Under the pieces are notes generated by a model that saw nothing but the letters and a program-made list of their open reading frames with translations, was not told the DNA's origin and ran no database searches. DNA of 6,338 nucleotides from the NCBI GenBank assembly GCA_024278645.1, contig JAJRST010000388.1, positions 1-6,338 of the forward strand, in the 5' to 3' direction. This DNA comes from a bacterium (GTDB lineage Bacteria; Zhuqueibacterota; Zhuqueibacteria; Residuimicrobiales; Krinioviventaceae). Of this stretch, positions 6,044 through 6,338 are shown piece after piece. A program made the position numbers and the translations under genes. Each line of letters begins with the position of its first letter. Positions within the stretch are counted from its first letter, which is position 1.

Positions 6044-6338
6044 ATGGAAGCATTCGAAGCCATAGCAAAACGGTTCAGTTGTCGAAGTTATGCGGACAAG
6101 CCTGTGCCCACCTCTTTGCTCGAAAAAATCGTCGATGCGGGGCGGGTCGCGCCCACGGCAAATAACGTACAGCCTGTCGAATTTATCGTTGTAACAAAGC
6201 CTGATGTGCTGGCGCGGATCGCCCGGAAGACCGATTACGGCCGGTTTATCATGGATGCGCCGGCGTGCATTGTCGTCATTTCCCGGGATGTCAAATATTA
6301 CCTGGAGGACGGCTGCGCCGCCGTCGAGAATATCCTCA
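6044..6338 (+). CDS. Nitroreductase-family FMN oxidoreductase, 3' end outside the window
   Basis: 98 codons are visible and the frame is open to the edge. Family members are usually homodimeric FMN enzymes that use NAD(P)H to reduce nitro compounds, quinones, enones or flavins. The N-terminus matches the family: FEAIAKRFSCRSYADKPVP with the FMN-phosphate contacts around R10, S12 and R14, then LLEKIVDAGRVAPTANNVQP (25-44), a strand EFIVVT, DAPACIVVIS (71-80) and EDGCAAVENIL (88-98), the helix equivalent to the family's DGAAAxxN segment. TAA at 6035-6037 is in frame just upstream, so no start upstream of that stop is possible and ATG 6044 is the natural choice. The ribosome binding site is weak (GGA 6032-6034). 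The substrate cannot be told from this half of the protein. Confidence 0.88.
   Translation, partial: MEAFEAIAKRFSCRSYADKPVPTSLLEKIVDAGRVAPTANNVQPVEFIVVTKPDVLARIARKTDYGRFIMDAPACIVVISRDVKYYLEDGCAAVENIL

Overview
All recognisable genes in this window are on the + strand. It carries the 3' part of a very large tetratricopeptide-repeat (TPR) protein gene, a complete nadC, a ClpX-like AAA+ ATPase gene broken by two in-frame stop codons, and the 5' part of a nitroreductase-family gene. I see no RNA genes, CRISPR array, insertion sequence or phage gene. The coding regions are moderately GC-rich and the proteins are bacterial. The long TPR protein, and a ClpX relative without a zinc finger but with an extended C-terminus, would fit a Gram-negative lineage such as the FCB/KSB1-like groups or the former Deltaproteobacteria. 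That placement is inference, since there is no marker gene here.

Layout. Bases 1-3288 are one open frame of TPR repeats that enters from the left edge. After 1 nt comes nadC (3290-4144), the last enzyme of de novo NAD precursor synthesis, probably co-transcribed and translationally coupled with the TPR gene. A roughly 305-bp AT-rich spacer (4145-4449) follows. It holds a TATAAT box, a candidate 35-codon ORF, a near-perfect 20-bp palindrome and a good ribosome binding site for the next gene. The ClpX-like gene starts at 4450. Its frame meets TAG at 5560-5562 and TAA at 5620-5622, then stays open to TGA at 5977-5979. A hairpin terminator (5998-6028) follows at once, then a nitroreductase-family gene from 6044 to the right edge.

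The main point of interest is the ClpX-like gene. Frame, family motifs and the terminator position all indicate an ancestral protein of about 509 residues. The first stop removes the sensor-2 arginine and the whole small AAA+ domain. Each stop directly follows a Phe codon and is one base from Glu, Gln or Lys codons. Recent pseudogenisation, sequence error, stop-codon readthrough and recoding are the competing explanations. The rest of the window argues against general recoding, because no TAG or TAA occurs inside the other coding frames.

Functionally the genes do not form one obvious pathway. The TPR gene and nadC look like one transcription unit. The ClpX-like gene looks like its own unit with its own promoter region and terminator. 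The nitroreductase gene begins a third.
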